DNA of 64,000 bases from Streptomyces sp. NBC_01669 (GCF_026339735.1 NZ_JAPEQG010000001.1:4712001-4776000), one strand, 5' to 3'; counted from the first letter of the stretch, positions 34,823 through 44,444 are shown. Notes: generated from the letters alone by a model not told the origin. A program made the numbers and translations.

Positions 34823-36823
34823 TCAGTTCTGCGAGCCCGATGGGCCGCCGAAGATATTGCCGTCCCCGTTGCCCTTGCCGCCTACCGTGGTGAGGGTGAT
34901 GACGGTGGTCGCGGGGTCGGCTTGGGTGCCCGGCTGCGGATCGATGTTGGCGACCCTGGCGTTGTCGTCGTCCGAGCTGTTCTGCGCGAACTGGATTTGA
35001 GTGAAGCCCTGCGCGGCCAGGGCCTGCTTGGCCTGGGCGACCGTGCTGCCCCTGACTTCGGGGACGGGGACCGTCGCCGGCTGCGTCGGGCCCTTGGAGA
35101 CCGTCAGCACGATCTGGGTGTCCAGCGGCTGCTTACCGGCGTCCGGCGCCGGGGTCTGATCGATGACCTCACCCGCCGGCTTGTCCGAATCGACGTCGGT
35201 TCGCGAGACCTTCTGGAAGCCGACACCGTTGAGCTGGGCCACCGCGGCGTCGTACTGCTTGGTCCTGACGTCGGGAACGTCCTGGGTGGCCTGCCTGGCG
35301 ACCGTGATCTTGACCTCGGACTCCCGCTCGGCCTTCGTGTTCCCCTTGGGGATCTGGGCGAGTACGGTGCCGGGATCCGCGGTGGACGATTCGGTCGTGA
35401 CGACCTTCACCGAGAAGCCCTTCTCCTCCAGGATCTTGCGGGCGTTCTCCTCGGACTTCTCCGTGACGTCCGGGACCTCGACCTTCGGCGCACCGGTGGA
35501 GACGACGACCTTGACGGTCTCGTTCTCCGCCATCTTGCCGTCCTTGGGCGTCTGGCTGCAGATCTTGCCCTTGTCCTGGTCCTCGCAGGGTTCGCGTGAG
35601 CTGACCTTGACGAGGACACCGGCGTTCTTCGCGAGATTCTCCGCCTCCGCCACGGTCGAACCGACCATGTTCGGCACGTCGACCTTGCCGTTGTTGCTGT
35701 TGTCGCCGCCGAAGACGGACTTGCCGATCAGGATCGCGCCGATCAGCACCAGGATGCCCGCGACGATCAGCAGGATCGTCGAGGTGTTGTTCTTCTTCTG
35801 GCGGCGGCGGTCCGGGCGCTCGTCGTATCCGTAGCCGCCGTCGTCCGGATTGACCGGGGGCAGCATAGAGGTCTGGGCGCCGTTCGGGTCGGCTGCGCGC
35901 AGCGCGGTGGTGGGCTGGTCGTTGCCGTACCCGTCGTATGCCCCGTAACCGGCCGCGCCCATCGCCGCGGTGGCGGCGACCGGCTGTCCGTCGAGGCAGG
36001 CCTCGATGTCGGCACGCATCTCGTCGGCCGACTGGTAGCGGTAGTCCGGGTCCTTGACCAGGGCCTTCAACACGATCGCGTCCATTTCGGGCGTGATCTC
36101 GGGGTCGAAGGTGCTGGGGGTCTGTGGCTCTTCCCGCACGTGCTGGTAGGCGACCGCGACGGGTGAGTCACCGATGAACGGCGGCCGGACGGTCAGCAGC
36201 TCGTAGAGCAGGCAGCCGGTCGAGTACAGGTCGGAGCGCGCATCGACCTGCTCGCCCTTGGCCTGCTCCGGGGAGAGGTACTGGGCGGTGCCGATGACGG
36301 CCGAGGTCTGGGTCATCGTCATGCCGGAGTCGCCCATGGCGCGGGCGATACCGAAGTCCATGACCTTGACCTGGCCTGTGCGCGTCAGCATGACGTTCGC
36401 CGGCTTGATGTCGCGGTGGACGATGCCTGCGCGGTGCGAGTACTCCAGCGCCTGGAGGATCCCGACCGTCATTTCGAGGGTGCGCTCGGGCAGCAGTTTG
36501 CGGCCGGAGTGCAGAAGTTCTCTGAGCGTCGACCCGTCGACGTACTCCATCACGATGTACGGGATGGAGACACCGTCGACGTAGTCCTCGCCGGTGTCGT
36601 AGACGGCGACGATCGCCGGGTGATTGAGCGAGGCGGCGGATTGGGCCTCACGGCGGAACCGGGCCTGGAAGGACGGGTCGCGGGCGAGATCGGTCCGCAG
36701 CGTCTTCACAGCGACGGTGCGGCCGAGCCGGGTGTCGTGCGCGAGGTAGACCTCGGCCATGCCACCACGGCCGAGCACCGAGCCCAGCTCGTACCGGCCG
36801 CCGAGGCGACGCGGCTCTTCCAT
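34823..36823 (-). CDS. pknB: PASTA-domain Ser/Thr protein kinase PknB
   Basis: A 666-residue receptor kinase that senses muropeptides or lipid II and controls wall growth and division. The kinase domain has GRGGMAEVYLA, VAVKTL, HRDIKPANVM, DFGIARA and the activation loop MTQTSAVIGTAQYLSPEQA. A membrane helix (TILLIVAGILVLIGAILIG) is followed by four PASTA repeats outside (VDVPNMVGST, VEVPDVTEKS, QDVPDVRTKQ, VPVPEVRGST). The start is ATG 36823 (MEEPRRLGGRYELG). It is the last gene of the fhaA operon. Confidence 0.96.
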   Translation of the reverse strand: MEEPRRLGGRYELGSVLGRGGMAEVYLAHDTRLGRTVAVKTLRTDLARDPSFQARFRREAQSAASLNHPAIVAVYDTGEDYVDGVSIPYIVMEYVDGSTLRELLHSGRKLLPERTLEMTVGILQALEYSHRAGIVHRDIKPANVMLTRTGQVKVMDFGIARAMGDSGMTMTQTSAVIGTAQYLSPEQAKGEQVDARSDLYSTGCLLYELLTVRPPFIGDSPVAVAYQHVREEPQTPSTFDPEITPEMDAIVLKALVKDPDYRYQSADEMRADIEACLDGQPVAATAAMGAAGYGAYDGYGNDQPTTALRAADPNGAQTSMLPPVNPDDGGYGYDERPDRRRQKKNNTSTILLIVAGILVLIGAILIGKSVFGGDNSNNGKVDVPNMVGSTVAEAENLAKNAGVLVKVSSREPCEDQDKGKICSQTPKDGKMAENETVKVVVSTGAPKVEVPDVTEKSEENARKILEEKGFSVKVVTTESSTADPGTVLAQIPKGNTKAERESEVKITVARQATQDVPDVRTKQYDAAVAQLNGVGFQKVSRTDVDSDKPAGEVIDQTPAPDAGKQPLDTQIVLTVSKGPTQPATVPVPEVRGSTVAQAKQALAAQGFTQIQFAQNSSDDDNARVANIDPQPGTQADPATTVITLTTVGGKGNGDGNIFGGPSGSQN

Positions 36824-36990
36824 AACTGTTCCAGCCCTCTCCGTCAGTCCCGACCGCACCGGTGTGTGGTCCGGCGGTGTGCTGCTCGCGCATACGGTAC
36901 CGGCCAGGCACTACCTGATCGGCCCACAGCCGTCAGCTGATATCTGACCGGTATCCCAATGTGCAGGTATGGCACCCGATGTGATGGGCG

Positions 36991-38445
36991 TCACCTCTTG
37001 TTGATGACCGCCTCCATCACGGCCTTGGCGATCGGAGCGGCCAGACCGCCGCCGGAGACATCGTCCCGGTTGGCACTGCTGTCCTCGACCACTACCGCCA
37101 CGGCGACGGGCGAGCCGCTGCTGGTCTTCGCGTACGAGATGAACCAGGCGTACGGCTTCTCGCTGTTGTTCAGACCGTGCTGGGCGGTACCGGTCTTGCC
37201 GCCGACCGTGACGCCGTCGATGAGGGCCCTGGTTCCCGTGCCGCTCTTGACGACCGTCTCCATCATCTGCTGGAGCTTCTGCGCGTTCTCACCCGAGAGG
37301 GGCCGGCTTAGCTCCTCCTTCTCGTGGGTGTAGATCACGTCGAGGTTGGGCGCCTTCCGCTCGGCGACCATGTACGGCTGCATGAGCTTGCCGTCGTTGG
37401 CGACCGCGGCGGCGACCATGGCCATCTGGAGCGGGGTGGCGCGGTTGGAGGCCTGACCGATGCCCGCCATGGCGTTCTGCGGCCGGTTGTCCTTCGGGTA
37501 GACGCTCGCGTCGGCGCGGACCGGGGTGAAGATCTCCTTGTTGAAGCCGAACTTGGCGGCCTCGTCCATCATCTTCTGGTTGCCCAGGTCGTCGCTGATC
37601 TTGCCGAAGACGGTGTTGCAGGACATCCGCAGCGCTTCCCGGAGCGAGGCGTTCTCGCACGGGATGTTGCCCTCGTTCTGCAGGACGGTGCTCACCTGCG
37701 GGAGCTTGTACGGCAGCGGGGAGTCCGTCTTGCCGTCGATGTCGGTGTAGAGGCCGTTCTCCAGGGCCGCGGCGGCCGTGACGACCTTGAACGTCGAGCC
37801 GGGCGGGTAGGTCTCGCGCAATGCCCGGTTGAGCATCGGCTTGTCCTTGTCCTTCAGGAGGTTGTTCCAGGCCTTGGTGTCCGCGTCGGAGTTGCCCGCG
37901 AAGGTCGAGGGGTCGTACGAGGGGGTGCTGGCGAGGGCCAGGATGGCGCCGGTCTGCGGGTCGAGCGCGGCGACGGCACCCTTCTTGTCGCCGAGCCCCT
38001 GGAAGGCGGCCTTCTGGGCGGCGGCGTCGAGGGTGGTGACGATGTTGCCGCCCTGCTTCTTCTCGCCCGTGAACATCGACAGGGTGCGGTTGAAGAAGAG
38101 CTGGTCGTCGTTGCCGGTGAGGATGCCGTCCTCGAGCTTTTCGAGCTGCGAGGCGTCGAAGGCCTGCGAGGAGTAGCCGGTCACGGGTGCCCACATGGGG
38201 CCGTTCTTCCAGGACCGCTTGTACTTGAAGTCGCTGCCCTTGGTCTCGACCGAGGTGGTCACGGGGTTGCCGTCGACGATGATGTTGCCGCGTTCATGGG
38301 CGTACCGCTCGATGCGGACGCGGCGGTTCTCGTCGCGGGTGTTCAGCTCGTCGGCGCGGACGTACTGGAGATAGTTGGTCCGAACGAGCAGGGCGAGGAT
38401 GAGGACGCCGCAGAAGATCGCGATCCGGCGCAGGGGCTTGTTCAC
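36991..38445 (-). CDS. pbpA: Penicillin-binding protein A (class B transpeptidase)
   Basis: A 484-residue class B PBP with an N-terminal anchor (IAIFCGVLILALLV). The transpeptidase motifs are PPGSTFK (active serine), SCN (in LRMSCNTV) and KTG (GGKTGTA). It cross-links peptidoglycan with its SEDS partner RodA. Its GTG overlaps the rodA stop (GTGA). The 167-bp gap before pknB could hold an internal promoter. Confidence 0.96.
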   Translation of the reverse strand: MNKPLRRIAIFCGVLILALLVRTNYLQYVRADELNTRDENRRVRIERYAHERGNIIVDGNPVTTSVETKGSDFKYKRSWKNGPMWAPVTGYSSQAFDASQLEKLEDGILTGNDDQLFFNRTLSMFTGEKKQGGNIVTTLDAAAQKAAFQGLGDKKGAVAALDPQTGAILALASTPSYDPSTFAGNSDADTKAWNNLLKDKDKPMLNRALRETYPPGSTFKVVTAAAALENGLYTDIDGKTDSPLPYKLPQVSTVLQNEGNIPCENASLREALRMSCNTVFGKISDDLGNQKMMDEAAKFGFNKEIFTPVRADASVYPKDNRPQNAMAGIGQASNRATPLQMAMVAAAVANDGKLMQPYMVAERKAPNLDVIYTHEKEELSRPLSGENAQKLQQMMETVVKSGTGTRALIDGVTVGGKTGTAQHGLNNSEKPYAWFISYAKTSSGSPVAVAVVVEDSSANRDDVSGGGLAAPIAKAVMEAVINKR

Positions 38446-39851
38446 GGTCGGACCACCTGGGTCATCTCGGCGTCGGAGGACGGTGCGGGGGCCGGAGCGG
38501 GGCGGCGTGCGGTGTCGCTGATCCGGATCAGGATGCCGATCAGGGCCCAGTTGGCGATCACGGACGAACCACCGGCCGCGAGGAACGGCATCGTCATACC
38601 GGTCAGCGGGATGAGACCCATGACACCACCGGCGACGACGAAGACCTGGATCGCGAAGGCGCCGGAGAGACCGATCGCGAGGAGCTTGCCGAACGGGTCG
38701 CGGGCGGCGAGCGCGGTGCGGACACCGCGCTCGACGATCAGACCGTAGATCAGCAGGACGGCCATCATTCCGGCGAGACCGAGTTCCTCACCGACGGTGG
38801 AGAGGATGAAGTCGGCGTTGGCGGCGAAGCCGATCAGGTCGGAGTGGCCCTGACCGAGTCCGGTGCCGAGGGTGCCGCCGGAGCCGAAGGACATCAGGGC
38901 CTGGGCGATCTGGTCGGAATGGGCCATGGTCTTTTCCCCGAAGGGGTCCAGCCAGGCGTCGACCCGCTGCTGGACATGCGGCTCGAACGTGGCGACGCCG
39001 ACTGCGCCGACCGCCGACATCAGCAGACCGAAGACGATCCAGCTGGTCCGCTCCGTCGCGACGTACAGCATGATCACGAAGAGGCCGAAGAACAGCAGCG
39101 ACGTACCGAGGTCGGTCTCGAAGACCAGGATCAGGATCGACATCGCCCAGATGACGAGGATCGGTCCGAGGTCACGGCCACGGGGCAGATAGAGGCCCAT
39201 GAAGCGGCGGCTGGCGAGGGCCAGCGCATCGCGTTTGACCATCAGATAGCCGGCGAAGAAGATCGCGATGATGATCTTTGCGAACTCGCCGGGCTGGATG
39301 GAGAAGCCGGCGATCGTGATCCAGATCTTGGCGCCGAACTTGCCCGGGAAGAACATCGGCAGGATCAGCAGGACCAGCGCCGCCACCATGGAGATGTAGG
39401 TGTAGCGCTGCAGGATGCGGTGGTCCTTCAGTAGGAACAGTACGGCGGCGAACAGGGCCACGCCGACCGCCGAGTACAGCAGCTGTCTGGGGGCGGAGGG
39501 AGTGAAGGCGCCGTACAGCGACTTGGCTGTCGCGATCAGCCGCTCCGACTGGTCGAGCCGCCAGATCAGCACCAGCCCCAGCCCGTTGAGCAGAGTCGCC
39601 AGTGGCAGCAGCAGCGGATCCGCGTACGGAGCGAACTTGCGCACCACGAGGTGGGCGACGCCGCCGAGCAGGATCAGGCCGAACCCGTATCCGAGCATGC
39701 CGGAAGGCAGTGTGCCGTCCATGGCAAGGCCCACATTGGCGTACGCGAACACCGAGATGGCGATGGCGAAGACCATCAGGGCGAGCTCGGTGTTGCGACG
39801 GCTCGGTGCGTCGATCGCGCCGATCGTGGTCGTATTGGTGACAACGCTCAT
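38442..39851 (-). CDS. rodA: SEDS peptidoglycan polymerase RodA/FtsW
   Basis: A 469-residue multi-pass membrane glycosyltransferase. SEDS signatures include FSIQPGEFAKIIIAIFFAGY, FETDLGTSLLFFG, HSDLIGFAANADFILSTVGEELG, and the C-terminal GLIPLTGMTMPFLAAGGSS. The start is ATG 39851 (MSVVTNTTTIG); the upstream open frame belongs to pstP in another frame. It pairs with PbpA to build the wall. Its position in the fhaA operon fits RodA rather than the dcw-cluster FtsW. Confidence 0.95.
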   Translation of the reverse strand: MSVVTNTTTIGAIDAPSRRNTELALMVFAIAISVFAYANVGLAMDGTLPSGMLGYGFGLILLGGVAHLVVRKFAPYADPLLLPLATLLNGLGLVLIWRLDQSERLIATAKSLYGAFTPSAPRQLLYSAVGVALFAAVLFLLKDHRILQRYTYISMVAALVLLILPMFFPGKFGAKIWITIAGFSIQPGEFAKIIIAIFFAGYLMVKRDALALASRRFMGLYLPRGRDLGPILVIWAMSILILVFETDLGTSLLFFGLFVIMLYVATERTSWIVFGLLMSAVGAVGVATFEPHVQQRVDAWLDPFGEKTMAHSDQIAQALMSFGSGGTLGTGLGQGHSDLIGFAANADFILSTVGEELGLAGMMAVLLIYGLIVERGVRTALAARDPFGKLLAIGLSGAFAIQVFVVAGGVMGLIPLTGMTMPFLAAGGSSVIANWALIGILIRISDTARRPAPAPAPSSDAEMTQVVRP

Positions 39852-39873
39852 GTGCTGAAGGCCCCCTACGGCT

Positions 39874-41391
39874 TTACTGCTTACCGCACTGCGGGACCAG
39901 CTTCGTCTCTTCCTCCGAGAGGCTGGGGCCGGGAGTGGGAGTCGCTGTGGTCGGCTTTGTCTTGCTGGTGGTGGACGTGGAGCCGGACTCGGTGGACGTC
40001 TTCGAGAGGTCCGAGCCCGTGCCTCCGGCTTCACCCTCGCCGGTGCGGGGTTTGCTCGCTGCCTCGGCCGCGCGGCGCTGCGCGTCCTTCTTGCAGGCGG
40101 ACGCCTGGGTCGAGAGCTCGCCGATCTTCTCGCGGGCGTCGGCCAGGTTGCCCTCGGCGATGGTCGCCTCGACCTGCTTGCGCTGGTAGGACGGGAGGTA
40201 CTTGAGTTCGATCTCGGGGTGGTCCTTCTCGACCTTCGAGAGTGAGACCCATGCGAGGTCCTGGCTGATGCCGCGGTACAGCGCAACATGGTCGTTCTTC
40301 GCGCCTACGAAGAACTGGTTCTGGGTCCAGCGGTAACCGCCGTACACACCACCGCCGATGACGGCCAGCGCGAGCACGATGTAGAACGACCGCTTCAGCC
40401 ACTTGCGGCCGCCGCCGGGCTTGGCGAAGTCGTCGTCGGTGTACGCGTCGAAGGAACCGTCCGGCATTCCGCCGTAGCCGACGCCGTCGCCGCTGCCGGG
40501 CGGGCCGAAGCCGCCCGCGGGCGGCGGGACGGGGCGGCCGAGACCGGCCGCCCGGCCGGCCGGGGTGGTCATGGCGTCGCCGTCGTTCAGCTGGGCGGAC
40601 TGGTTCTCGGCGACCGCGCCGACGATGACCGGGGTGTCGTTGAGCTGCCCGGCCAGGGTGTCGTTGCTGTCCACGTCGAGGACGTCGGCGACGATGCAGG
40701 TGATGTTGTCCGGGCCGCCGCCGCGCAGGGCGAGCTGGATGAGCTCCTGGATCGTCTCCTGCGGGCCCTGGTAGCTGGCGAGGGTCTCCTCCATCGTCTG
40801 GTGCGAGACGACGCCGGAGAGCCCGTCGGAGCAGATCAGGTAGCGGTCGCCGGCCCGGACCTCACGGATGGAGAGGTCGGGTTCGACGTGGTCGCCGCTG
40901 CCCAGCGCGCGCATCAGCAGAGAGCGCTGCGGGTGGGTAGTGGCTTCTTCCTCGGTGATGCGGCCCTCGTCGACCAGCCGCTGGACCCAGGTGTGGTCCT
41001 GCGTGATCTGGGTCAGCACGCCGTCGCGCAGCAGGTACGCGCGTGAGTCGCCGACGTGGACCAGGCCGAGGCGCTGACCGGTCCAGAGCAGAGCGGTGAG
41101 CGTGGTGCCCATGCCCTCCAGCTGGGGGTCCTCCTCGACCATCATGCGCAGTTGGTCGTTGGCCCGCTGGACCGCCGTGCCGAGCGAGGTGAGGATGTCC
41201 GAGCCGGGCACGTCGTCGTCGAGCTGAACGAGCGTCGAGATCACCTCGGAGCTGGCGACCTCACCGGCCGCCTGGCCGCCCATGCCGTCGGCGATGGCGA
41301 GAAGGCGCGGACCGGCGTAGCCGGAGTCCTCGTTTCCCTCCCGGATCATGCCCTTGTGCGATCCGGCGGCGAAGCGCAGGGACAGACTCAT
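39874..41391 (-). CDS. pstP: PP2C-family Ser/Thr protein phosphatase PstP
   Basis: A 505-residue PP2C phosphatase that reverses PknB phosphorylation. The catalytic domain (about 1-235) has REGNEDSGY, LLAIADGMGGQAAGEVAS (metal-binding Asp), LVHVGDSRAYLLRDG, LICSDGLSGVV and GGGPDNITCIV. A Gly/Pro linker, one membrane helix (SFYIVLALAVIGGGVYGGY) and an outer Ser/Thr-rich tail follow. The start is ATG 41391 (MSLSLRFAAGSHKG). Confidence 0.95.
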   Translation of the reverse strand: MSLSLRFAAGSHKGMIREGNEDSGYAGPRLLAIADGMGGQAAGEVASSEVISTLVQLDDDVPGSDILTSLGTAVQRANDQLRMMVEEDPQLEGMGTTLTALLWTGQRLGLVHVGDSRAYLLRDGVLTQITQDHTWVQRLVDEGRITEEEATTHPQRSLLMRALGSGDHVEPDLSIREVRAGDRYLICSDGLSGVVSHQTMEETLASYQGPQETIQELIQLALRGGGPDNITCIVADVLDVDSNDTLAGQLNDTPVIVGAVAENQSAQLNDGDAMTTPAGRAAGLGRPVPPPAGGFGPPGSGDGVGYGGMPDGSFDAYTDDDFAKPGGGRKWLKRSFYIVLALAVIGGGVYGGYRWTQNQFFVGAKNDHVALYRGISQDLAWVSLSKVEKDHPEIELKYLPSYQRKQVEATIAEGNLADAREKIGELSTQASACKKDAQRRAAEAASKPRTGEGEAGGTGSDLSKTSTESGSTSTTSKTKPTTATPTPGPSLSEEETKLVPQCGKQ

Positions 41392-41520
41392 GCGCACCTC
41401 GCCCGTCGGCTCGGGGTACAGCCGGTCTCGCGCCACACTGCCCACCCTCCGGTCGGGAGCAGGGCCGGGTCCGTTGCCCGGCCCGCTACGGCCCGCTCGC
41501 TCCGCTCGCTCATTGTCGTA

Positions 41521-42036
41521 CTACTTCCGCAGCTCGATGACGGTCTTGCCGATCCGGATCGGCGCGCCCAGCGGAACAGGCGTCGGGGTGGTGAGGCGGG
41601 TCCGGTCGAGATACGTGCCATTGGTGGACCCGAGATCCTCGACGATCCACTGGCCGTCACGGTCGGGGTAGATCCTGGCATGCCTGCTGGACGCGTAGTC
41701 GTCGTCCAGCACGATCGTTGAATCGTGGGCCCGGCCCAGCGTGATGGTCTGTCCCTGGAGCGCCACCGTGGTGCCGGTGAGGGTGCCCTCGGAGACGACC
41801 AGCTTTGTGGGTGCCCCACGGCGCTGGCGGCCGGGCTGCTGGCGTTGCTGCGGCGGTGCCGCGGCGGTCTGGCGTGCCTGTTGCGGTCGCGTGTCGCCCG
41901 CGTTGCGGCGTGAGCCGCGCTGCGTGACGCGCGTTCCGAACAGGTCGCTGCGGATGACCTGAACGGCCACGATGACGAACAGCCACAGAACAGCCAGGAA
42001 ACCTAGCCGCATGACCGTCAGGGTCAGCTCTGACAT
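41521..42036 (-). CDS. fhaB: FHA-domain protein FhaB (FipA-type)
   Basis: A 171-residue protein with an N-terminal membrane helix (LGFLAVLWLFVIVAVQVI), a Gln/Arg-rich linker, and a C-terminal FHA domain (~80-165) with ITLGRAHDSTIVLDDDYASSRHA and IVEDLGSTNGTYLD. It binds phosphothreonine on partners of PknB. The gene lies 129 bp before pstP. Confidence 0.94.
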   Translation of the reverse strand: MSELTLTVMRLGFLAVLWLFVIVAVQVIRSDLFGTRVTQRGSRRNAGDTRPQQARQTAAAPPQQRQQPGRQRRGAPTKLVVSEGTLTGTTVALQGQTITLGRAHDSTIVLDDDYASSRHARIYPDRDGQWIVEDLGSTNGTYLDRTRLTTPTPVPLGAPIRIGKTVIELRK

Positions 42037-42046
42037 TGCCCCCGCT

Positions 42047-42913
42047 TCACCCTTCGGCTTGCCGGTAAACGATGGTGGTGCTGCCCACGACGATCCGCGA
42101 GCCGTCGCGGAGCGTAGCGCGGGTGGTGTGCTGCCCGTCTACCACGATGCCGTTGGTAGACCCGAGATCCTGGATCGTCGAGGGCGTTCCGGTCCGGATC
42201 TCACAGTGCCGGCGCGATACGCCGGGGTCGTCGATCCGCACGTCGGCGTCGGTGCTGCGTCCCAGCACCAGCGTCGGGCGGGAGATCTGATGGCGGGTGC
42301 CGTTGATCTCGATCCAGCGCCGTACCTGCGCGCTCGGCATGGGGCCGGGCGCGGCCGGCGGGCGCCGGTCGGCAATGGGTGCTCCGGGACGGCCGCTGCC
42401 CGGCGGCGGGGCCGCGGGCATGGGCGGGACGGAGCTGGGCGGATAGCCGTAGCCGCCGGTGGGCTGCGGGGCGGCGGAGCGCCCGTGGCCGGGCTGTCCG
42501 GGGTGGCCCTGAGGGGCCTGCTGGCCCTGCTGCGAGGAGCTCGAAGCAAGGGTGCGGCTGCGCACGCGGTAGAGCCCGGTGTCGAGGTCCTCCGCCTTCT
42601 CCAGATGAACCTTGATCGGTCCCATGAAGGTGTAGCGCTGCTGCTTGGCGTAGTCCCGGACCAGACCGGAGAGCTCGTCGCCGAGCTGGCCGGAGTACGG
42701 GCTCAGGCGCTCGTAGTCCGGAGCGCTGAGCTCGACGATGAAGTCGTTGGGGACGACGGTCCGCTCGCGGTTCCAGATGGTTGCGTTGTTGTCGCACTCA
42801 CGCTGGAGGGCACCCGCGATCTCGACCGGCTGGACCTCGGACTTGAACACTTTGGCGAAGGTGCCGTTGACCAGACCTTCGAGACGCTGCTCGAAACGCT
42901 TCATGACTCCCAT
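42047..42913 (-). CDS. fhaA: FHA-domain protein FhaA with DUF3662 domain
   Basis: A 288-residue protein: an N-terminal DUF3662 domain (KRFEQRLEGLVNGTFAKVFK, then VPNDFIVELSAPDYERLSPY), a Pro/Gly/Gln linker, and a C-terminal FHA domain (LVLGRSTDADVRIDDPGVSRRH, DLGSTNGIVVDG). FhaA binds phosphorylated partners such as the MviN pseudokinase in mycobacteria. First gene of the operon; GGAGGAGGTGCCC ribosome site before the ATG. Confidence 0.95.
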   Translation of the reverse strand: MGVMKRFEQRLEGLVNGTFAKVFKSEVQPVEIAGALQRECDNNATIWNRERTVVPNDFIVELSAPDYERLSPYSGQLGDELSGLVRDYAKQQRYTFMGPIKVHLEKAEDLDTGLYRVRSRTLASSSSQQGQQAPQGHPGQPGHGRSAAPQPTGGYGYPPSSVPPMPAAPPPGSGRPGAPIADRRPPAAPGPMPSAQVRRWIEINGTRHQISRPTLVLGRSTDADVRIDDPGVSRRHCEIRTGTPSTIQDLGSTNGIVVDGQHTTRATLRDGSRIVVGSTTIVYRQAEG

Positions 42914-43230
42914 AGGGCACCTCCTCCGGTGTTCTCGTCCCTGTACTGCTTACTGATCGTATCCACGCGTCGGGAAATCGGCTGGTTCCCCTTGTCTGCC
43001 CAGTGGATGAGTGTCACCCCTCACACGGATCGTAGAGGTGACCGCTCCTCACAGTGTCCCGCACCTGCGGTGTGCTGAGGAGGAGTGGGGGTGACCGCAC
43101 CGCGTTCCCGCTTCCCGTCATCCGCCCGGCGAAACAACGGATGTGAATCCACCCTGTCCAGCGTGCTAATCTTCCGGATGTCGCCAGGCGCTCGCACCAA
43201 CAGGTGAGAGAGTCTGAAAACACCACTCAT
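42914..43230. promoter_or_regulatory. Promoter region, fhaA operon / tRNA-Leu
   Basis: 317 bp between the divergent fhaA operon and tRNA-Leu, with no credible gene. On the tRNA side TAATCT at 43167-43172 within GCTAATCTTC is the likely -10; it matches the tRNA-Ile promoter. On the fhaA side I see no convincing -35/-10 pair. Confidence 0.5.
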
Positions 43231-43313
43231 GCGCGAGTGGCGGAACGGCAGACGCGCTGGCTTCAGGTGCCAGTGTCCTTCGGGACGTGGGGGTTCAAAT
43301 CCCCCCTCGCGCA
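43231..43313 (+). tRNA. tRNA-Leu (anticodon CAG)
   Basis: An 83-nt class II tRNA: acceptor GCGCGAG/CTCGCGC, anticodon arm CTGGC-TTCAGGT-GCCAG with CAG at 43264-43266, a variable arm GTGTCCTTCGGGACG, and T-arm GGGGG-TTCAAAT-CCCCC. CCA is not encoded. Confidence 0.96.
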
Positions 43314-43319
43314 CAAGAG

Positions 43320-43354
43320 AGAAGCCCCACAGGCCAACGGCCTGTGGGGCTTCT
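43320..43354 (+). terminator. Terminator after tRNA-Leu
   Basis: AGAAGCCCCACAGGCC (43320-43335) and GGCCTGTGGGGCTTCT (43339-43354) form a perfect 16-bp stem with an AAC loop. Confidence 0.9.
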
Positions 43355-43544
43355 TCGTTCCCGGACGAGGTGATCGGCGGCGGGGCGACTTTCGTCGTGC
43401 GCGGGCGCAACGAAAGAAAGGCGTCGCGTGTGCGAAGGGCTGCCTAGGGTGCGGGGCGTGTACGCGATATCGAAACTCCGGGCCGGGCGGCAGTAGTGTG
43501 CGGCGCCGGAACTGTGGTCCCGCCGCAGGACGGCCGGGGAGGCC

Positions 43545-44309
43545 GTGCTGGCCGTGGTGCTCGGGCTGCTGGCCGCGGGGACGGAAGAGCTGCTGCGCGG
43601 CGGGGAACTGCGGTTGTGGGTGGTGCCGTCCATGGTCATGGTGCTGTCGCTGCTCAGGCGCCGGCTGCCCGTGAGCGTGCTGGTGGTGACGTCCGCCCTG
43701 GCCGGGTTCTCCGGCGGATTCGCGTTGCTGCTGATGGTGGTGGCGTGGAGTTCCGGGCACCGGATCGCCGAAGCAGGACGGGCGCTGGGGGCGTTCACCG
43801 CCTCGTACGTCCTCTACGTGGGTGTGACCGTTGCGATGACCTGGTCCGGGCTGCGGCCGCTGACCCAGGTGTTGTTCACCACCCTCTACTTTTTGGCGAC
43901 GACGCTCGTGCCCGGTCTCGCCAGCCGGTACTGGACGCAGCGCCGGACCCTGCTGCACGCCCTCCAGGAGCGCAATGCGCAGCTGATCCGGGAGCGGGCC
44001 ATGATCGTGGGGCAGGCGCGGCTCATGGAGCGCCAGCGGATCGCTCAGGACATGCACGACAGCCTCGGTCACCAACTGGCGCTGATCTCTGTCCATACAG
44101 GGGCACTGGAGGTCGACCCGGAGCTGACGGTGCGGCAGCGCGAGGCGGTCGGTGTGCTGCGTGGTGCCTCGGTCCGTGCCATGCACGAGCTGCGGGAAGT
44201 CGTCGGGATTCTGCGGGACGACGTCGCGGGACCCGGGCGCGGCGGCGAGGACGGGCAGCGGGTGGCGCGGGGCCCGAGGAGCCGGCCGGGGCGCGGTGCC
44301 TGGTCCTGA
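43545..44309 (+). pseudogene. Truncated NarL-type sensor histidine kinase
   Basis: Up to 254 codons encode four to five membrane helices and the HisKA_3 phosphoacceptor region RQRIAQDMHDSLGHQLALIS with its histidine. After VVGILRDD the kinase sequence stops: there is no HATPase domain (no N, G1 or G2 box) and the last ~30 residues are Arg/Gly-rich junk. The 5' end is also poor. The first in-frame GTG (43545) falls within the first membrane helix, and the frame is closed upstream by TAG at 43494. It cannot phosphorylate itself, so I call it a pseudogene beside an intact response regulator. Confidence 0.75.
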
Positions 44310-44416
44310 TGTTGTCGGAGGTGGGCGACAGCCTCAGTACCGAGCCGGTGTTCCGGTTCTGCTTCCGGGACGGCAGGCTGATCGAGAAGAAGGCCTATGA
44401 GGTCCCCAGTAGATGA
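44309..44416 (+). pseudogene. Fragment resembling a SnoaL/NTF2-like protein C-terminus
   Basis: Thirty-five codons in a new frame begin at the kinase stop (TGATG): MLSEVGDSLSTEPVFRFCFR, then DGRLIEKKAYEVPSR. The pattern of a strand ending FRDGRLIEKKAYEV is typical of the end of SnoaL/NTF2-like folds. It may mark a deletion that fused the broken kinase to the end of a neighbour gene. The match is short and made by eye. Confidence 0.4.
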
Positions 44417-44444
44417 GAGGGACAGGACGAGTACGGGGGTACGT

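Noticed and set aside
37324..38748. A 474-codon plus-strand frame opposite pbpA
   Set aside because: pbpA has all its transpeptidase motifs on the other strand; this frame is Val/Gly/Leu-rich with none.
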